A DNA stretch of 64,000 nucleotides from assembly GCF_000429685.1 (NCBI RefSeq), contig NZ_AUCI01000017.1:1-64000 (forward strand), written 5' to 3'. The notes beneath the pieces are model-generated. The model searched no databases and was not told the DNA's origin. It was given only the letters and a program-made list of their open reading frames with translations. The number at the start of each line of letters is the position of its first letter. Positions within the stretch are counted from its first letter, which is position 1. Positions 50,912 to 60,634 of this stretch are shown here, piece after piece. Made by a program: the position numbers and the translations under genes. This stretch comes from Salibacterium aidingense DSM 18341 (GTDB lineage Bacteria; Bacillota; Bacilli; Bacillales; Marinococcaceae).

Positions 50912-52210
50912 TTATTTCCTTCCAATCCCGTGATAGATAATTCCTTCGGCTTTCAGGGCTTTGGCATCGAGGGCGTTTCTTCCATCGATAACGACCGGCC
51001 GGTTTAGCTGCTCTTTAAACTGGGTGGGCGTGAGTGCTTTGCATTCGGCCCATTCAGTCACTAAAAAGGCGGCATCGGCATCTTTCAGGGCGTCCAGAGC
51101 CGTCTCGGCATAGGATATATCGGCATTGATGATTTGTTTTGCATTCTCTGCCGCTACTGGATCAAACGCCTGAATTTTTGCCCCCTGTTCCTCTAGTTCC
51201 TGAATGATTTTCAGCGCCGGGGCTTCTCTGATGTCATCGGTGTTAGGTTTGAACGCCAGTCCCAGGATAGCGATTCTTAAGCCGCTGATATCACCGTCGA
51301 AAATCCGGACAAGGTGCTCAATCATCCGCCGGTTCTGCTGTTCGTTCACGTCATTGACCGCCTGCAGCAGTGACGGATGATACTCTTTTTCCTCCGCTAA
51401 ATATTTCAGAGCCTTGACGTCTTTTGGAAAACAGGAACCGCCGTAGCCGATGCCGGCATTTAGGAATTTCGGTCCGATCCGGTGATCCAGGCCCATTCCT
51501 CTGGCTACGGCATTGACATCGGCTTCATAGATATCACATATATTTGCTATTTCATTGATGAACGAAATTTTTGTCGCTAAAAAAGCGTTGGAGGCGTATT
51601 TTATCATTTCCGAACTGCGCGGGTCGGTCACGACAATTTGTTCTGTAAGCGGGCGGTGCAGGTCGTTCAGCAGGGCGGCTGCCCGATCGGAGGCAGCTCC
51701 GATCACGACGCGGTCCGGGTGAAACGTATCTTTGACCGCAGAGCCTTCGCGCAGAAATTCCGGGACGGAACAAACATCAATAGCTGCGGCAGGCTGGCGT
51801 TTTTGAATAATACGCTCGACTGCTTCCGCTGTTCCTACCGGGACGGTTGATTTATTAACAATCACTTTATAAGAATCGTCCAGCGTCCCGCCGATTTCCT
51901 CGGCGACGCCATAAACATAGGACAAGTCGGCTGCCCCTGTTTCCGTTTCCGGCGTGCCGACCGCAATTAAAATAATGTCGGAGTGACGAACAGCCCCGCC
52001 AATATCAGTCGTAAATGAAAGCAGTCCTTCTTCTTTATTTTTTCGGACCAGCTCTTCCAGGCCCGGTTCATAAATTGGAATCTCATTACGGTTTAATCGC
52101 TCGACTTTTTCCGTCATATTGTCGACGCAGATCACCCGGTTGCCGAGTTCGGCAAAACAGGTACCGGATACGAGACCGACATACCCTGTCCCAATAACGG
52201 CTAAATTCAT
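50912..52210 (-). CDS. UDP-glucose 6-dehydrogenase
   Basis: 432 residues. NAD-binding start AVIGTGYVGLVSGTCFAELG, VGTPE at about 85-89, catalytic Cys in GIGYGGSCFPKDVKAL near 260, and the C-terminal UDP-binding domain with AFKPNTDDIREAPA. It makes UDP-glucuronate, the source of acidic residues in the polymer. Its ATG overlaps the stop of the flippase gene by four bases. Confidence 0.95.
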   Translation of the reverse strand: MNLAVIGTGYVGLVSGTCFAELGNRVICVDNMTEKVERLNRNEIPIYEPGLEELVRKNKEEGLLSFTTDIGGAVRHSDIILIAVGTPETETGAADLSYVYGVAEEIGGTLDDSYKVIVNKSTVPVGTAEAVERIIQKRQPAAAIDVCSVPEFLREGSAVKDTFHPDRVVIGAASDRAAALLNDLHRPLTEQIVVTDPRSSEMIKYASNAFLATKISFINEIANICDIYEADVNAVARGMGLDHRIGPKFLNAGIGYGGSCFPKDVKALKYLAEEKEYHPSLLQAVNDVNEQQNRRMIEHLVRIFDGDISGLRIAILGLAFKPNTDDIREAPALKIIQELEEQGAKIQAFDPVAAENAKQIINADISYAETALDALKDADAAFLVTEWAECKALTPTQFKEQLNRPVVIDGRNALDAKALKAEGIIYHGIGRK

Positions 52211-53751
52211 CTTCTTTTCACAACCTTCTCTTTCACATAATTCATCAAGTCATCTATTTCCCTGAACCGCAGCAGTCTCATGAACAATAAAAGCAGAACG
52301 GCTGCCGCGATTCCTCCAAGGATCAGTGTTATGTAAGGACCGCCTGCAGACAGCAGCTGCTTCACTCCGTAAAGCGAACCTCCCATCAGAGCAAGCAGTG
52401 CGGCAAGTTTCCCTAAATTTTCTCTCCATTTGACATCCGATACCTTATGCAATTTTAACACATATTGCGTACCGAAAAGGAGCAGACCAAAGTTGCATAT
52501 CGACGCAACCGACGTGCCCCACGCTACGCCCTCGGCTCCGAATGGTTCGATCAATAACAGCGTAACACCAACATTTATGCCAAGAACCGACAGCAGACTG
52601 ACCGCCACTGGATAAATCGAATGCTCATAAGCATAGAAAAACCGGGTCACATACAGATTTGCCGCATGAAAAAACATGCCGATCACGAGGATTTTCAATA
52701 ACGGGGCCGTCATGGCGGTCGATTGATCCGTAAAGCTGCCATACTGGAAAATAACACGAATAATGTCTTCGGCAAAAAATACGACAAATACCGTTACCGG
52801 CAGAATCGCAATGCCCATCCAGCGCAGTCCTTTTCCATACAGACCGCTGATCCCTTCTTTTTCCCCGGCTGCCACCTTTCTGGACAGCATTGGGTAAACA
52901 ACGGTCGTTACCGCCATCATTAATACACTCTGCGGCAACTGTACTATTTTTGACATATAATTTAAAGCCGAAATGTACCCTTCCTCCAGATAAGAGGCAA
53001 ACACCCGGTGTATCAAAAAATAGAGCTGCAGGGTTGCCCCGCCGAGCAGAATCGGGACCGCCAGTTTAAATGTCCGCCAGGTTTCGGGACTCCGCTTGAA
53101 CCGAAAACCAAAATGAAAGAATTTCTCCCGGCGGATTAAGTAAACGAGAAAGATACACATCAGCATGGCACTGATTACCGCTCCCCAGGCATGAGCATAG
53201 GCGCCGAGCCAGGGGAAAAAGAGAACGGCAATCGCAAGAAAAGATCCATTCAAGAGCAGGGTAGCGGTAGCAGCCCACGCAAATCGGTCATTGACATTCA
53301 TAATGCCGGTGAGCCACATCGATATCATTAAAAAGAAAGTGGCCGGGGCCATCACCCGGAATAAATCCGCTGTCAGGCGGAAATTCTCTTCAGACAAGCC
53401 GGAAAAAAGCAGCCCGATGATCTGTTCTGAAAATAAGACGAGCCCCGCACTAAATACGATCAGTCCGACAGCAAGCCAGGCGAATACACGCTCCAGATAT
53501 TCCCGCTGCCCGAGCGGTCCATCGATTTTCGTGTATACGGAAATAAAGGCGGTTGTAATGGCTCCTCCCACCACCACATAGAAAAAATTCGGGAGCGTAT
53601 AGGCTGTGATGACACTATCGGCAGCATCATTTGTTCCAAATTGATAGCCGATCACAATTTCACGGAAAATCCCGAGAAAACGTGAAAGTAAATTGATAAC
53701 TGCCACAGCGCCGATCGCCTGGATTAACCTTTTGCCCTTCATGTCATACAC
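52207..53751 (-). CDS. MurJ/MviN-type lipid-linked oligosaccharide flippase
   Basis: 514 residues with about fourteen membrane helices. Starts with the MviN-type motif NLLSRFLGIFREIVIGYQFG. The exopolysaccharide context suggests it flips the polymer repeat unit (a Wzx role) rather than only lipid II. AAAGGA precedes ATG 53751; a second ATG three codons later is possible. Confidence 0.87.
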   Translation of the reverse strand: MYDMKGKRLIQAIGAVAVINLLSRFLGIFREIVIGYQFGTNDAADSVITAYTLPNFFYVVVGGAITTAFISVYTKIDGPLGQREYLERVFAWLAVGLIVFSAGLVLFSEQIIGLLFSGLSEENFRLTADLFRVMAPATFFLMISMWLTGIMNVNDRFAWAATATLLLNGSFLAIAVLFFPWLGAYAHAWGAVISAMLMCIFLVYLIRREKFFHFGFRFKRSPETWRTFKLAVPILLGGATLQLYFLIHRVFASYLEEGYISALNYMSKIVQLPQSVLMMAVTTVVYPMLSRKVAAGEKEGISGLYGKGLRWMGIAILPVTVFVVFFAEDIIRVIFQYGSFTDQSTAMTAPLLKILVIGMFFHAANLYVTRFFYAYEHSIYPVAVSLLSVLGINVGVTLLLIEPFGAEGVAWGTSVASICNFGLLLFGTQYVLKLHKVSDVKWRENLGKLAALLALMGGSLYGVKQLLSAGGPYITLILGGIAAAVLLLLFMRLLRFREIDDLMNYVKEKVVKRR

Positions 53752-53770
53752 GTTCCTTTCGGAGGAGCGG

Positions 53771-54250
53771 TTATACGCGGTTGATATAATCCCTCAGCAT
53801 GTCCAAAATCTGGTCTCTTCCGCTCACAAACGGGGCCGGCTCAAACGTTTCTGCCTGTTTTAACGCTTCGGACAGCTCCGCGGGGGTTTCGATGCCGATA
53901 ATATGGCCGGTTGATTGAAACTGTTCGACAATTTCGGTCTGATGGTTATCATTATGCTCCCCGTATTCCTTCAGGCGCGGGACGGCAATAACAGGCTTCC
54001 CTTTTTTGACCCCGGTAATAATCGAACCGGTGCCGCCGTGCGACACAATCACTCTCGCCTCCTCAAACGTTTGCTCCATCTCCTCAAACGGAAGGAACGG
54101 TGTAATCGTCATATCGTCACTCGTAAAAGCAGTATGGCCGGACTGGACGATGACCTTCTCGGTGATCATCCCGTCCTCAAGCAGCCGCTGGGTTTCGTCG
54201 AGCAGCCGGGTAAAGGGAAGTTCATGGGTTCCAAGCACAATAAAAATCAA
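53771..54250 (-). CDS. PssE/Alg13-like glycosyltransferase subunit
   Basis: About 159 residues starting at TTG 54250 with GGGGGG upstream (LIFIVLGTHELPFTRLL is the family start; the ATG at 54304 would add an unrelated leader). C-terminal GT28 domain with SHGGTGSIITGVKKGKPVIA, which binds the UDP-sugar. It works with the PssD/Alg14-like membrane subunit next door. Its TTG overlaps the pssD stop (TTGA), so translation is coupled. Confidence 0.87.
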   Translation of the reverse strand: MIFIVLGTHELPFTRLLDETQRLLEDGMITEKVIVQSGHTAFTSDDMTITPFLPFEEMEQTFEEARVIVSHGGTGSIITGVKKGKPVIAVPRLKEYGEHNDNHQTEIVEQFQSTGHIIGIETPAELSEALKQAETFEPAPFVSGRDQILDMLRDYINRV

Positions 54251-54723
54251 TAGATCGACCCCCCGTGTACTGCTTTGGGATAGTGTGCCAGCATCGTTTC
54301 CCACTGAACGATGAAAAGATCTGCTATCGGATACACAAGTCTTCCTGATAACGTCGGGGACGAGGTTTTGGCGAAGCTTTCAATAAAGACGACTTTTTTG
54401 CGGAAAAGTTTCGCAATGTAGCACATCGGCACCGCGGTATGAACGCCTGTTGTCACGACAACATCGGGTCTTTGCTTGAAAAATATCCCCAGTGATTTCA
54501 AACAGTTAAAGGAAAACTTAAACAAATAGCTGACCGGATAATTACGGGCCCCATACATGAGAAAAGACATCGGGTGCTCGTTTTTCATCTCCTTTGTCAC
54601 TTCTGTTTTTTCCGTTACGAGGTAATACTCATACTCCTCAAACAGCGGTTTCAGCTGCATCAATTGGGTTAAGTGCCCTCCCACAGAAGAAATAAACATT
54701 ACTTTTTTTTGTTTTGGTTTCAT
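54247..54723 (-). CDS. PssD/Alg14-like glycosyltransferase subunit
   Basis: 158 residues. MFISSVGGHLTQLMQLKPLF, YPVSYLFKFSFNCLKS, VVTTGVHTAVPMCYIAKLF and FIESFAKTSSPTLSGRLVYP are the Alg14-family motifs. It anchors PssE to the membrane and presents the lipid acceptor. The ATG overlaps the preceding glycosyltransferase stop. Confidence 0.9.
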   Translation of the reverse strand: MKPKQKKVMFISSVGGHLTQLMQLKPLFEEYEYYLVTEKTEVTKEMKNEHPMSFLMYGARNYPVSYLFKFSFNCLKSLGIFFKQRPDVVVTTGVHTAVPMCYIAKLFRKKVVFIESFAKTSSPTLSGRLVYPIADLFIVQWETMLAHYPKAVHGGSIY

Positions 54724-55829
54724 GATTCTTCTATCCTTTGCTGTGCTTCATTGTATATGGCAAGAACGTGTTCCGTCACGTTTTCTGCATCATTGGCCTC
54801 TGCCTGCTCGTACCCTTTTTCTATCATGTGCTTGCGCTCCTGTTTATTTTCCAGAACATAAAGGATGTGTTCCGCCAGTGAAACAGGATGACCCGGCGGA
54901 GATAATACCCCGGCGCCTCCGCCGAGCACCTGGACCAGACCGCCTGTCTCTGTTCCGACAACCGGCGTGCCGCACGCCATCGCTTCCACCGCAACAAGTC
55001 CAAACCCTTCCAGGTGGGAAGGCAGGACAAAAACGTCGGCCGCACTCATCCATTCCGCGACGTCGGATTGGGATTTCGGCCCATGGAAAGTGACAGCTTC
55101 TGCGATATGAAGTTCATGGATACGTTCCTGTAAACGCTGCAGGTAATCTTCCTGTTTCGCCGGTCCTACCACATGAAGGCGTGCATTCGGCATCTCATTT
55201 TTCACCTTGGGAAAGGCTTCTACCAGATCAGCTATTCCTTTTTCTTCAATAATATTGCCAACAAACAGAATATGTTTTTCATAAGGGGAGAGTTTTAGTG
55301 TTTCCTGAATTTCAGCCTGCGGCCTGGGGTAAAACACACGCCGGTCCACCCCCATGCTGAACATCGAAACCTTCTCTTCCGGTACATGGTAATCGTCCAG
55401 AACCTGCTGCTTTAAATCCTGGCCGACAACAATGACGTGGGCGGCGTCCTGCAGAATTTGTTCCGTTTGTTTTTGAAAGAAGCGGCCCTTTTTTGCCATT
55501 TTGTTCAAATCCCCGCCGTGACACGTTACGATGTAAGGTGTTCCGAAGCGTTTGTAAAAGGCACGGGCCAGCATGCCGGAAGGGAAAGCATAGTGGGCAT
55601 GAATGATGTCATAAGCACTCCCGGCGGAACGCAGGCGTCGAAACGAACTCCACAACCAGGAACTGTACTTCTTCACTACATTTTTTTTCCCTGTTTTGGG
55701 ATTCGTGATGGCTGCCACCTCAACGTGATTGCCTTTTTTCATTAAGGCTTCGACCTGATTTTTGACGAAAATCCCAAAGGTCGGAGCATGGGCGGAAGGG
55801 TACATATTGCTGATAACGAGAATGCGCAT
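54720..55829 (-). CDS. family 4 glycosyltransferase
   Basis: 369 residues, GT-B fold: N-terminal acceptor domain (VISNMYPSAHAPTFGIFVKN, HAHYAFPSG) and C-terminal donor domain with LFVGNIIEEKGIADLVEAF and the E-x7-E motif EGFGLVAVEAMACGTPVVGT near 275-293. Adds a sugar to the lipid-linked repeat unit; which one cannot be told from the sequence. Confidence 0.92.
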   Translation of the reverse strand: MRILVISNMYPSAHAPTFGIFVKNQVEALMKKGNHVEVAAITNPKTGKKNVVKKYSSWLWSSFRRLRSAGSAYDIIHAHYAFPSGMLARAFYKRFGTPYIVTCHGGDLNKMAKKGRFFQKQTEQILQDAAHVIVVGQDLKQQVLDDYHVPEEKVSMFSMGVDRRVFYPRPQAEIQETLKLSPYEKHILFVGNIIEEKGIADLVEAFPKVKNEMPNARLHVVGPAKQEDYLQRLQERIHELHIAEAVTFHGPKSQSDVAEWMSAADVFVLPSHLEGFGLVAVEAMACGTPVVGTETGGLVQVLGGGAGVLSPPGHPVSLAEHILYVLENKQERKHMIEKGYEQAEANDAENVTEHVLAIYNEAQQRIEES

Positions 55830-55832
55830 GGT

Positions 55833-57191
55833 TTATTCCTCCGTCTTATCGTATTTATACCAATTAACCGCAATGCCGAGAAACAACCAGAAAAACAGTG
55901 CAATCTGGTGGTTTTCCCAGGCAGTGGACAGGGTCCCCATTAACAGCCAGGCCACGGTGAACGTAATGATAAACAATCCGAGCCAGCGATGCTTTAGAGC
56001 AGCGGATGACGCCAACTTAGCCATCGTTTTTAATATCGCCACAAAAATGAGTCCGAGCAGCAGCACCCCGATGACCCCATATTCGACAAGCACGTATAGC
56101 GCATTATTATCTACTGTGTTCATGGTACTCGGCAGGTCTTCATGCATGAACTGATGCATCTTAGAATCAAAGAAAAACGCGGCATTGCTGCCAAACATGC
56201 CGGGGCCTACTCCAAACACCGGACTGAACGTGAAAACAAGCAGTCCGCTTAACACAATCAAGTAGCGGTAGTTACTCGATAAATCCAACGTATTGGCATT
56301 GCGCTGGGCAAACCCTTCAAACAAAAGAAGCGCTGAACCATACCCTGCGATAAAGAGAACCAACAAGCCGACAGCGGCATATAGCATGATCCGGAAGGCT
56401 TTATTTTTTCTGAATATCAGGCCGACCAAGCCAAAACATCCAATCATCGCAAGAAAGGCCTGCCGGGAAAACGTAAGTCCCAGCCCTGCTAAAAGCACAA
56501 GCCCAATCAGACTGTAGATCAACAGATGTTTTCTGCCGAGCTGCGACCGGTAGACAAATAAATAAATCGCAAGCAGCAGGATGACAGCCATTAAGTATCC
56601 GCCCAGAGTGTTGCTGGAGTCCATAAAACCAAACGCTCGGACTTCTTCTCCTATGGAGACACTGCGTCTTTCTTCTACATCTCTTAGAGGGAGAGGGATT
56701 TTGAACAGAATTTCAAAAATCCCGGCTGCGGCCTGCACCACCCCAAGCCCCAGAATAATATGAAACAGCTGTTTCACCCATTTTTCCGGAATATCTATGG
56801 CAAGGAGAATAAAAAAGAGAATTAGAAATTGAAATAAAGCACGGACCCCGAATACCCCCTGGGCGAAAGGAACGTTATTCACAAATAAACTGAATAACAC
56901 GAACACAAAAAATACGAACAGGCTTGTATTCAATGGGTTTTTCAACCGATGCAGCAGGCGCCTGCGCCCCAGCTCCGGATGAAAGATCACCACAGCGGCC
57001 ATGACAAGCAAAAGTCCTTCACTTGCGTATCCCAAGAGTGTTGGTACAATGGGCAGCCAGTTTGACCAAATTCTTGTAAACAATAATTCAAAGGAGGTCC
57101 ACACTACCAATAGAACGGTTGCCATTAACAGCAGATGATTGGTTCTCTCTACTGGCAGATATCGATTAAACATGTCTTTCACACCATTCAT
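55833..57191 (-). CDS. O-antigen ligase/polymerase-type membrane protein
   Basis: 452 residues and about eleven membrane helices with the large periplasmic-type loop and GPGMFG motif (about 347-352) typical of the Wzy_C/WaaL family. In this operon it is probably the polymerase for the repeat units exported by the flippase. It starts just after the pyruvyl transferase stop. Confidence 0.85.
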   Translation of the reverse strand: MNGVKDMFNRYLPVERTNHLLLMATVLLVVWTSFELLFTRIWSNWLPIVPTLLGYASEGLLLVMAAVVIFHPELGRRRLLHRLKNPLNTSLFVFFVFVLFSLFVNNVPFAQGVFGVRALFQFLILFFILLAIDIPEKWVKQLFHIILGLGVVQAAAGIFEILFKIPLPLRDVEERRSVSIGEEVRAFGFMDSSNTLGGYLMAVILLLAIYLFVYRSQLGRKHLLIYSLIGLVLLAGLGLTFSRQAFLAMIGCFGLVGLIFRKNKAFRIMLYAAVGLLVLFIAGYGSALLLFEGFAQRNANTLDLSSNYRYLIVLSGLLVFTFSPVFGVGPGMFGSNAAFFFDSKMHQFMHEDLPSTMNTVDNNALYVLVEYGVIGVLLLGLIFVAILKTMAKLASSAALKHRWLGLFIITFTVAWLLMGTLSTAWENHQIALFFWLFLGIAVNWYKYDKTEE

Positions 57192-57192
57192 C

Positions 57193-58326
57193 CTAGTTTT
57201 GTCCTTTCTGTTGAAGCAGATTCATTCCTTCTGCCGCGTTTTCTTTCAGATCGTTCGAACGGGTGCTTATCTCTACCTGCAGCTCTTCCCATTCCGATTC
57301 CGCTTTCTCAAACGCCGGCACCAGCTGGGAAAGGTCATCCACAGCGACGGCATATTCCGGTTTATTTATTTCTTCCATGAAATCTCTTACTTTTTTATGA
57401 TACGTAATCCCAAGAATCGGGGTTTCGGCGTTCACAGACAATATCAGCGAATGCAGCCTTGTCCCAATCACTAAATCCTGGGCAGCTGCAGTCTCTACAA
57501 TCTGCTCCGGCCCCAGGTTCTCATCGAGATTCTCGATGTGCTGCTGATGATTCATTCGGGCGGCAATATCCTTGGTTACCTCTACATCCTCTGGATATTT
57601 CGTCGAGAAAAAGGTAATGGTCAGCTCTTTTCTCTCTATGAGGTCGTCTAAAGAACCGGCCATTCCATTCAGATAGGCTTCGTATTTCGCCGGGTCCGCC
57701 TGCGGCCAGTATTGACTGCTGAAATATGGCACCGCCGTCACACCAACTTTCCTGATGCGGCCGGACGGCTGGTGAGCTACTCCTGCCGGCACAGAAAATG
57801 CCGGATCATAGATCACATGAATGTCCTTGGAAATACCAATTTCCCGCAGAAGCCGGCGCGATTTTTCATCACGGACAGCGACAGAGGACGCCGCCTGGAT
57901 CAGCCGTTTAATAAAAAATCTCCCCATCTTGGTCGTGATCGGCCCGGCCCCGACTCCATGAACCGCTACCCGGCAGCCGCTCGCTTTGGCCGTTAACCCA
58001 AGCACACTGTAGAGTGGCGCGTCGCGCTTGTACATATCCATCAAGAGTCCGCCGCCGCCGACGATCACCAAATCAAGCTGTTTCATGACTTTTCTGCTTT
58101 CCCGGACAGTCTTCAGCGCAGACTTAGCCGTATTCCCTTCTTTGTATAACAGCGGATGTGATGCCACTCCGTGTCTCGCTTTTGTATTGGAAGGGTCATT
58201 GCTGAAGACGATAATATTTTCTTTTTCTACGAAACCGGACGCCGTTAATTGATGAATCAAACCGGCAAGAATGGCTTCGTCTCCGTTGTTATTGTGTCCG
58301 TAATTGCCAATTATTCCAACCCTCAT
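57193..58326 (-). CDS. polysaccharide pyruvyl transferase (CsaB/WcaK type)
   Basis: 377 residues. Starts VGIIGNYGHNNNGDEAILAG, with DLVIVGGGGLLMDMY, VAVHGVGAGPITTK and QDLVIGTRLHSLILSV, the PS_pyruv_trans motifs. Such enzymes add a pyruvate ketal to wall or capsule sugars; CsaB makes the ligand for SLH domains. First gene of the operon whose last gene encodes an SLH protein, a suggestive pairing. AGGTTAGG precedes the ATG. Confidence 0.9.
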   Translation of the reverse strand: MRVGIIGNYGHNNNGDEAILAGLIHQLTASGFVEKENIIVFSNDPSNTKARHGVASHPLLYKEGNTAKSALKTVRESRKVMKQLDLVIVGGGGLLMDMYKRDAPLYSVLGLTAKASGCRVAVHGVGAGPITTKMGRFFIKRLIQAASSVAVRDEKSRRLLREIGISKDIHVIYDPAFSVPAGVAHQPSGRIRKVGVTAVPYFSSQYWPQADPAKYEAYLNGMAGSLDDLIERKELTITFFSTKYPEDVEVTKDIAARMNHQQHIENLDENLGPEQIVETAAAQDLVIGTRLHSLILSVNAETPILGITYHKKVRDFMEEINKPEYAVAVDDLSQLVPAFEKAESEWEELQVEISTRSNDLKENAAEGMNLLQQKGQN

Positions 58327-58368
58327 ATGTATAAGTACCTAACCTTTTCTTATGTTATCGCAAGACAA

Positions 58369-58397
58369 TGCTGCGTGCGGACAAAGAGCACGCAGCA
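58369..58397. promoter_or_regulatory. leader hairpin upstream of the polysaccharide operon
   Basis: TGCTGCGTGC and GCACGCAGCA form a perfect ten-base stem around nine bases, some 45 bases before the first operon gene. No T tract follows on the minus strand, so it may be a protein-binding or RNA-stability element. No matching promoter was pinned down. Confidence 0.5.
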
Positions 58398-58584
58398 CAT
58401 ACATTTACCTTTCCCTATTATACACCGGAAGCAGGCTCAATCCTAGTTTCGATTTTTTTACAATGCTGTTCCGCCCCCAGGATTATTGTGGCCTGCAGTG
58501 GGGATTGCTGCCTTCCATTCATTATTGTAAAAAAGGGGCCTCATCCTTTAGCTTTGAAGATAAAGGAGCAGTACGCCAAATATA

Positions 58585-58887
58585 ATGAATATAACAGAAA
58601 CCGTTTGGAACGATCTTGTCAAAGAAATCGACGCCCGTCAGCCGGAAATTATTGTTGTCAATGGCGGCGATAATCAATTCCTGGAAGGCGGGTCTCTCGT
58701 CATGGGGAAAGATGACATCTATGAAGGATACAAAGCAGCTCCGGAGGCCCATATTGTTTCCGTCCATATGGAAGGTCAACCACTGGACGTTATCCAGAGA
58801 TGAATTGAAAACTTTTATTCAAGAAAAAGGTCTCGATTCGCAGGTTTACGTGCCAGACAATGGGGAGTCCTATACTTTTAGGAATAA
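58585..58887 (+). pseudogene. C-terminal remnant of a metallo-beta-lactamase-fold hydrolase
   Basis: ETVWNDLVKEIDARQPEIIV, VNGGDNQFLEGG and KAAPEAHIVSVHME match the C-terminal part of UlaG-like hydrolases; the frame then breaks near 58773 (two bases lost) and continues VNHWTLSRDELKTFIQEKGL to ESYTF. The metal-binding N-terminal half is missing. Not functional. Confidence 0.65.
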
Positions 58888-59020
58888 AATGGGACTGGGA
58901 CAAAGCTGTCACAAAACAAAGTACTTCGCTTCCGCTTCAGAGCACAACCTCCCGCAGGATGTGGTGCCTTCTCCATTGCGCACAGATCGAGGGCCTTTAG
59001 GAGAAGACAAAGGGACAACG
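58885..59020. repeat. intergenic GGGACTGGGACAAA-type element
   Basis: A block beginning GGGACTGGGACAAAGC (58892-58907) after the hydrolase remnant. Similar GGGACTGGGACAAA blocks are common between genes in Bacillaceae (from memory). Only one copy is in this window, so the boundaries are uncertain. Confidence 0.35.
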
Positions 59021-59037
59021 TATTAATAGGGATAGAA

Positions 59038-59072
59038 AGGAGCTGTACCATGTGATACAGCCCTTTTTTTCT
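59038..59072 (+). terminator. hairpin terminator
   Basis: GGAGCTGTA and TACAGCCC pair across ccatgtga, followed by seven T. Confidence 0.7.
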
Positions 59073-59098
59073 TTATTCTTATGATCCAAGGCTCATTC

Positions 59099-59656
59099 CT
59101 ACGATGTATGCTGGATAAGCAGCGTTTTTGCCATTGAAATGGAATATTCGGTTGCTTGCTCCGCCCCGATCAAGGTTGTCATGGACGTTGTTCCTTCAAG
59201 AAGCAAGGTGAGTTGGTTGGCTAAATCCCGTTCATTGCTTTTACCCTTCCGCTCAGCCAGCTGCTGAAAATATTGGAGCAGTTTGAGTTTATGGCCTCTT
59301 GCTATATTTTCAATTTCATTATCCGTTCCCGCATAATCTTCGATCGCTCTTAAAAACATGCAGCCTTTGTAGGATTGTTCTTTTAAAAAAAGACCATGAG
59401 CTTTAACAGCTAAAATGAAAGGGGAATCCGAATCCATTTCTATATATGAATCCAGATAAGACCAGTATCGTTCTTCCCGCTGTTTTAGTACTTCTTCAAT
59501 CAAATTGTCTTTGGAAGAAAAGTGATTATAAAGAGTCATGGTGGCTACATCCGCTTCATTAATGATTTGTTTCAATCCGACGCCGCGAAATCCGTGCTCA
59601 TAGAACAGCCTCTCCGCTGTTTGAAGTAATATATCTCTTTTTGCAGATCGACTCAT
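59099..59656 (-). CDS. TetR-family regulator
   Basis: 185 residues from ATG 59656 (AAAGGAG upstream). N-terminal helix-turn-helix (RDILLQTAERLFYEHGFRGV, ATMTLYNHFSSKDNLIEEVL) and a C-terminal ligand domain with GCMFLRAIEDYAGTDNEIEN. It may regulate the MFS gene 1 kb away; the AACGTTCTAT motifs near that gene could be its sites or those of the truncated TetR sequence between them. Confidence 0.87.
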   Translation of the reverse strand: MSRSAKRDILLQTAERLFYEHGFRGVGLKQIINEADVATMTLYNHFSSKDNLIEEVLKQREERYWSYLDSYIEMDSDSPFILAVKAHGLFLKEQSYKGCMFLRAIEDYAGTDNEIENIARGHKLKLLQYFQQLAERKGKSNERDLANQLTLLLEGTTSMTTLIGAEQATEYSISMAKTLLIQHTS

Positions 59657-59782
59657 ATGCACCGCTTCTCCTTTAATTAGATAGAACAACCTATTTATTT
59701 TGAGAGTACCAATTTACTGCTTCATAGTCAAACGCTTTTCTAAAAGCGGAAAGAGGATTCAAAACAGAGCAGCCGGCTTCCT

Positions 59783-60112
59783 TTACTTACACATTTTTTG
59801 TAAGTACTCCCTGATTTCGTTTTCTACTACTTGATCGTTATATAAATTAGCATAGATAACAGATTCAAATACTAAACCGTGGATGAATACAATTAACGAA
59901 TTCGCGCTGTTTTTCATATTAAAATTGTCTAAATACCCATTGTGATGAAGCATATTTAATATATTCTTCGCAAAATTAAGGTTTACTTCTCGGAATTCTT
60001 TCTTAGTCTCTTGATATTCCGGGTGCATCGTTGCCATGATAGAAAATTTCACCCATATATCATTTTCGATTCTTTCTTCCTCGGAATTTACCTGCACAAT
60101 TTGTTTTATCAT
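59783..60112 (-). pseudogene. TetR-family regulator lacking its DNA-binding half
   Basis: 109 residues matching the C-terminal domain of TetR proteins (SEEERIENDIWVKFSIMATM, then LNFAKNILNMLHHNGYLDNF, NSLIVFIHGL). There is no helix-turn-helix; the DNA before it is an unrelated fragment. Deletion remnant, or a ligand-binding domain without DNA contact. Confidence 0.6.
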
Positions 60113-60159
60113 GCGAACGGCATGTATTTTTCGGAGCTGAAATTAACAAATTCTTTTAC

Positions 60160-60464
60160 ACATTATATAATAAACTTCGCAAGAAGGGTAGAGCGCCCAG
60201 GGGGATGAATCCGAGAGTAAAAAGAGCCTTCGAGTGTTTTGGAGCAACCTGGGTATGTTTTTCCTCTTCTATTTTGTTCAGCAGCCAGGTCGGCGCCGGT
60301 ACAATGACGACGCTTGGTGCTTCCGAAAGACAAGTATTCATTTGGACGAACCTTGGAGTAAGCACACTTGCTGTCATTATGGCCGTTTTATCTGTAGCAT
60401 CGGAAAAATTAGTTTCTTCTATAGTGAATTTATAAAAGACGGGCCGTAAAAATATAGTCTCCAT
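60160..60464. other. scrambled region with membrane-protein-like frames
   Basis: Both strands have open frames with a hydrophobic stretch (plus strand GVSTLAVIMAVLSVASEKL; minus strand ALFTLGFIPLGALPFLRSLL). I could not decide which, if either, was coding. It probably derives from a transporter once adjacent to the truncated TetR gene. Confidence 0.3.
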
Positions 60465-60477
60465 TACTTTCAGGTTA

Positions 60478-60504
60478 ATAGAACGTTTAATAGAACGTTC
60501 TTTA
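60478..60504. promoter_or_regulatory. TetR-type operator, AGAACGTTCT palindrome
   Basis: TAGAACGTTTAATAGAACGTT and then CT: a half-site followed by the full palindrome AGAACGTTCT (60492-60501). Related half-sites lie at 60641-60651 and 60680-60690. Confidence 0.5.
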
Positions 60505-60634
60505 TATTTTTATCATGTTTATATTTCGCTCTCAACCGTAAAATAAAAATCCACATCATTCTTTAAAAACAAGTTATAAATCCTAATAATAGTAAAATTA
60601 TAGGATTGTGCAAAAATATAGGAATGGTGTAAAA

